Assembly (NCBI GenBank): GCA_964488535.1 | Contig: CAZAUT010000006.1 | Span: forward strand, 1-52,572 | Source of the DNA: GWB1-38-13 sp964488535 | GTDB taxonomy: Bacteria; Patescibacteriota; Microgenomatia; UBA8517 | Direction of reading: 5' to 3' | DNA: 52,572 bases | Shown here: in pieces, positions 51,130 through 52,572 of the stretch | How positions within the stretch are numbered: position 1 is the stretch's first letter | Layout of the letters: the number at the start of each line of letters is the position of its first letter | Notes under the pieces: model-generated | Databases searched by the model: none | What the model saw: the letters and a program-made list of their open reading frames with translations, nothing else | What the model was told of the DNA's origin: nothing | Position numbers and translations under genes: made by a program

Positions 51130-52572
51130 TTACATTCGTTCCGGCGCTTGAATTCCCAATAGCGAAAGCCCCGTATGAAGGACGGTACCGACGGAGGAGG
51201 TCAATGCAAGACGAAAGTCTTGCTGAGTTAAATTGTTAACAAAGTTAATTGAATTAACTGAGTTCTTTTCTTTCCTTCCTCGATTTTCCTGTTTAACCTG
51301 ATCAATTGCTTCGATAATTCGATGTTTGTTATAGAATGTATTGAATTTTTGGGCGAGTTCGTACAAATAATTGCAGATGAGATTTGGGGCGTAATTAACT
51401 GCTGCCGACTCAACGATTTCGGGGAAGTGGAAAAGGTGGCGGAGGATTGCATGCTCTTCAGGCACTAGGCATTGGGCACTAGGCACTAGAGAGGGAGATT
51501 CTTCCCCTTCGACCGGCTCAGGGTTAGAATGACAAAGTGCTTCGCTTTTACTCTCTTGCTCTTTTACTCTTTCACTCTTTGCAAGGACACTCTGTGTTCT
51601 TGCAAACGTATACTGCAGATACGGCCCTGAATTGCCGTCCAAAGAAACAGAAGAGTTAATGTCAAAAACAAAGTCAGATCCGATTGAATTTTTCAAAAAA
51701 GCGTATTTCAAGGCTCCTTGTGCTACAACTTCGGCAATTTCTTCCTTTTCGTTTTTTTCATACTCCCCTTCCATTCTTTCTTTCACTAAATCTTTCAAAT
51801 GATCCAAAAGCCAATTGACAGTAACTACATTTCCAAACCTGCTTCCCATTTTTCCTGACGGCACAGTTACCATTCCCGTACAGATTGGTGTTGTCACATT
51901 ACCAAGTTCCGGTTCTACTTGTTTTAGCGCTTCCACAAGTACGGCAAAATATTCCTTGATTTCCTTTCCGACAACCATTATTGATTTGTCGTACTTGAAA
52001 TCCTTATATTTCGCAGGTGCAAGTCCCAATTCTTTTGCCTCGTATGTGGGAAGATTGGTTTTGTTTATGAAAACCCTTGTATGAAGACCGAATTTTTCTC
52101 CCTCAAAAATTACCGCACCTTCGCTTTCTTTGAAAACCTTTCCGATGTTGTCTTTAACCAATTTGTATCCTACTTCTCCAACCACACTTTCGGGATAGTA
52201 TCCGTCAAATTTGGTGCCCAACCGAGCATAGATCGTCTCAAAATACTCCATACTCCAATCAAGTCCTGCTTTATAGACCTTCTTTATTTCCCCATATTTC
52301 TCCATACTGCCAAATATGTGTTTTTTATAATCAACTATCGGTTGCCAACCTTTTTCTTCTTGGTATATCTCTTGGGCTACAATATAAACCATGTAGTTTA
52401 TGTCTTTTATCTCTTCGGTAATATTTTCGTCCTCGTCGTATTTGAGGGTTCCAAAAGTGTAGCCCCTACCCATAAACTCCTGTCTTTCTTTTATACTTTT
52501 CTTTCCCAACTCTTCAAGTGACAAATTTTCTTCCTCCATCCCAATGTACTGAAGAAACATACTCTTTGCTTG
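51130..52572 (-). CDS. argS: Arginyl-tRNA synthetase (partial, C-terminal part)
   Basis: The gene continues beyond the window; about 480 C-terminal residues are seen. ArgRS joins arginine to tRNA-Arg using ATP. Catalytic-domain sequences are present (YARLGTKFDGYYPES, YEAKELGLAPAKY, and KMGSRFGNVV, corresponding to the KMSKS-type loop with KMSxR form), followed by the anticodon-binding DALR domain (PNLICNYLYELAQKFNTFYN, HTGLSLLGIQAPERM). Between the catalytic core and the DALR domain, after SVLAKSERVKEQ, there is an unusual insert (CHSNPEPVEGE and SLVPSAQCLVPEE; DNA 51460-51590) made of spacer repeat families. The start codon is outside the window. Confidence 0.93.
   Translation of the reverse strand, partial: QAKSMFLQYIGMEEENLSLEELGKKSIKERQEFMGRGYTFGTLKYDEDENITEEIKDINYMVYIVAQEIYQEEKGWQPIVDYKKHIFGSMEKYGEIKKVYKAGLDWSMEYFETIYARLGTKFDGYYPESVVGEVGYKLVKDNIGKVFKESEGAVIFEGEKFGLHTRVFINKTNLPTYEAKELGLAPAKYKDFKYDKSIMVVGKEIKEYFAVLVEALKQVEPELGNVTTPICTGMVTVPSGKMGSRFGNVVTVNWLLDHLKDLVKERMEGEYEKNEKEEIAEVVAQGALKYAFLKNSIGSDFVFDINSSVSLDGNSGPYLQYTFARTQSVLAKSERVKEQESKSEALCHSNPEPVEGEESPSLVPSAQCLVPEEHAILRHLFHFPEIVESAAVNYAPNLICNYLYELAQKFNTFYNKHRIIEAIDQVKQENRGRKEKNSVNSINFVNNLTQQDFRLALTSSVGTVLHTGLSLLGIQAPERM
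51460..51590. repeat. Intergenic repeat families inserted in argS
   Basis: Two units of GGCACTAGGC type (51461-51490), then CTTCGACCGGCTCAGGG (51509-51525) and AGAATGACAAAGTG (51527-51540), then CTCTTTTACTCTTTCACTC. All three occur in spacers or resemble spacer families, here in frame in a coding region. Confidence 0.65.

Overview
The window looks like a chromosomal stretch of a small-genome Candidate Phyla Radiation (Patescibacteria) bacterium, most likely of the Microgenomates type. This is inferred from several things seen together: a PEGA/beta-propeller anchor protein, RDD membrane proteins, many secreted proteins with Thr-Pro linkers, short 5' leaders (promoters only 5-15 bases from the start codon), and A+T-rich intergenic spacers packed with short degenerate repeats. 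TGA works as a stop codon, so the code is the standard bacterial one. Layout: 1-14.8 kb is a mostly minus-strand cell-envelope and housekeeping stretch. It holds an ATP-grasp ligase fragment beside a 7TM-transglutaminase-type membrane protein, a Cys-rich secreted protein, a large lipoprotein, an excisionase-like HTH protein, a WecG/TagA glycosyltransferase, MreB, the PEGA protein, a damaged tRNA-Arg locus, RsmI, a sugar nucleotidyltransferase and tRNA-Pro(CGG). 15.1-34.4 kb is a 19-kb plus-strand cluster of SpvB/RHS (Tc-toxin B/C-like, polymorphic-toxin-like) proteins. It has two SpvB proteins, two giant RHS shell proteins, two copies of a small membrane-anchored accessory protein, a candidate immunity protein after the first RHS tip, and an RDD / multi-TM / RDD membrane trio between the two modules. 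The parts that are one polypeptide in known SpvB-RHS proteins are encoded here as separate chains, each with its own signal or anchor. In the second module even the RHS core and variable tip is a separate lipoprotein. 34.4-37.1 kb holds an adenylate-kinase-like enzyme and an M16 peptidase. 37.4-50.9 kb is an accessory island. An operon for a J-domain protein and two radical-SAM/SPASM maturases is surrounded by small, unrecognised, often Cys-rich proteins. Nearly all of these have the same arrangement: a strong TTGACA/TATAAT promoter ending 8-15 bases before ATG. The island also holds a degenerate FtsK-like protein, an AbiEi/AbiEii toxin-antitoxin pair, a hairpin-rich non-coding block like the end of an IS200/IS605 element, and two small lipoprotein-like proteins. 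The window ends inside argS. How the parts may work together (inference): the RHS cluster looks like a cell-surface contact or toxin-delivery system for competition or host interaction. The rSAM island looks like an undescribed peptide or protein modification or defence-type module with its own co-regulated set of Cys-rich proteins. A third theme is that the intergenic repeat families have also spread in frame into conserved enzymes (WecG, RsmI, adenylate kinase, ArgS).
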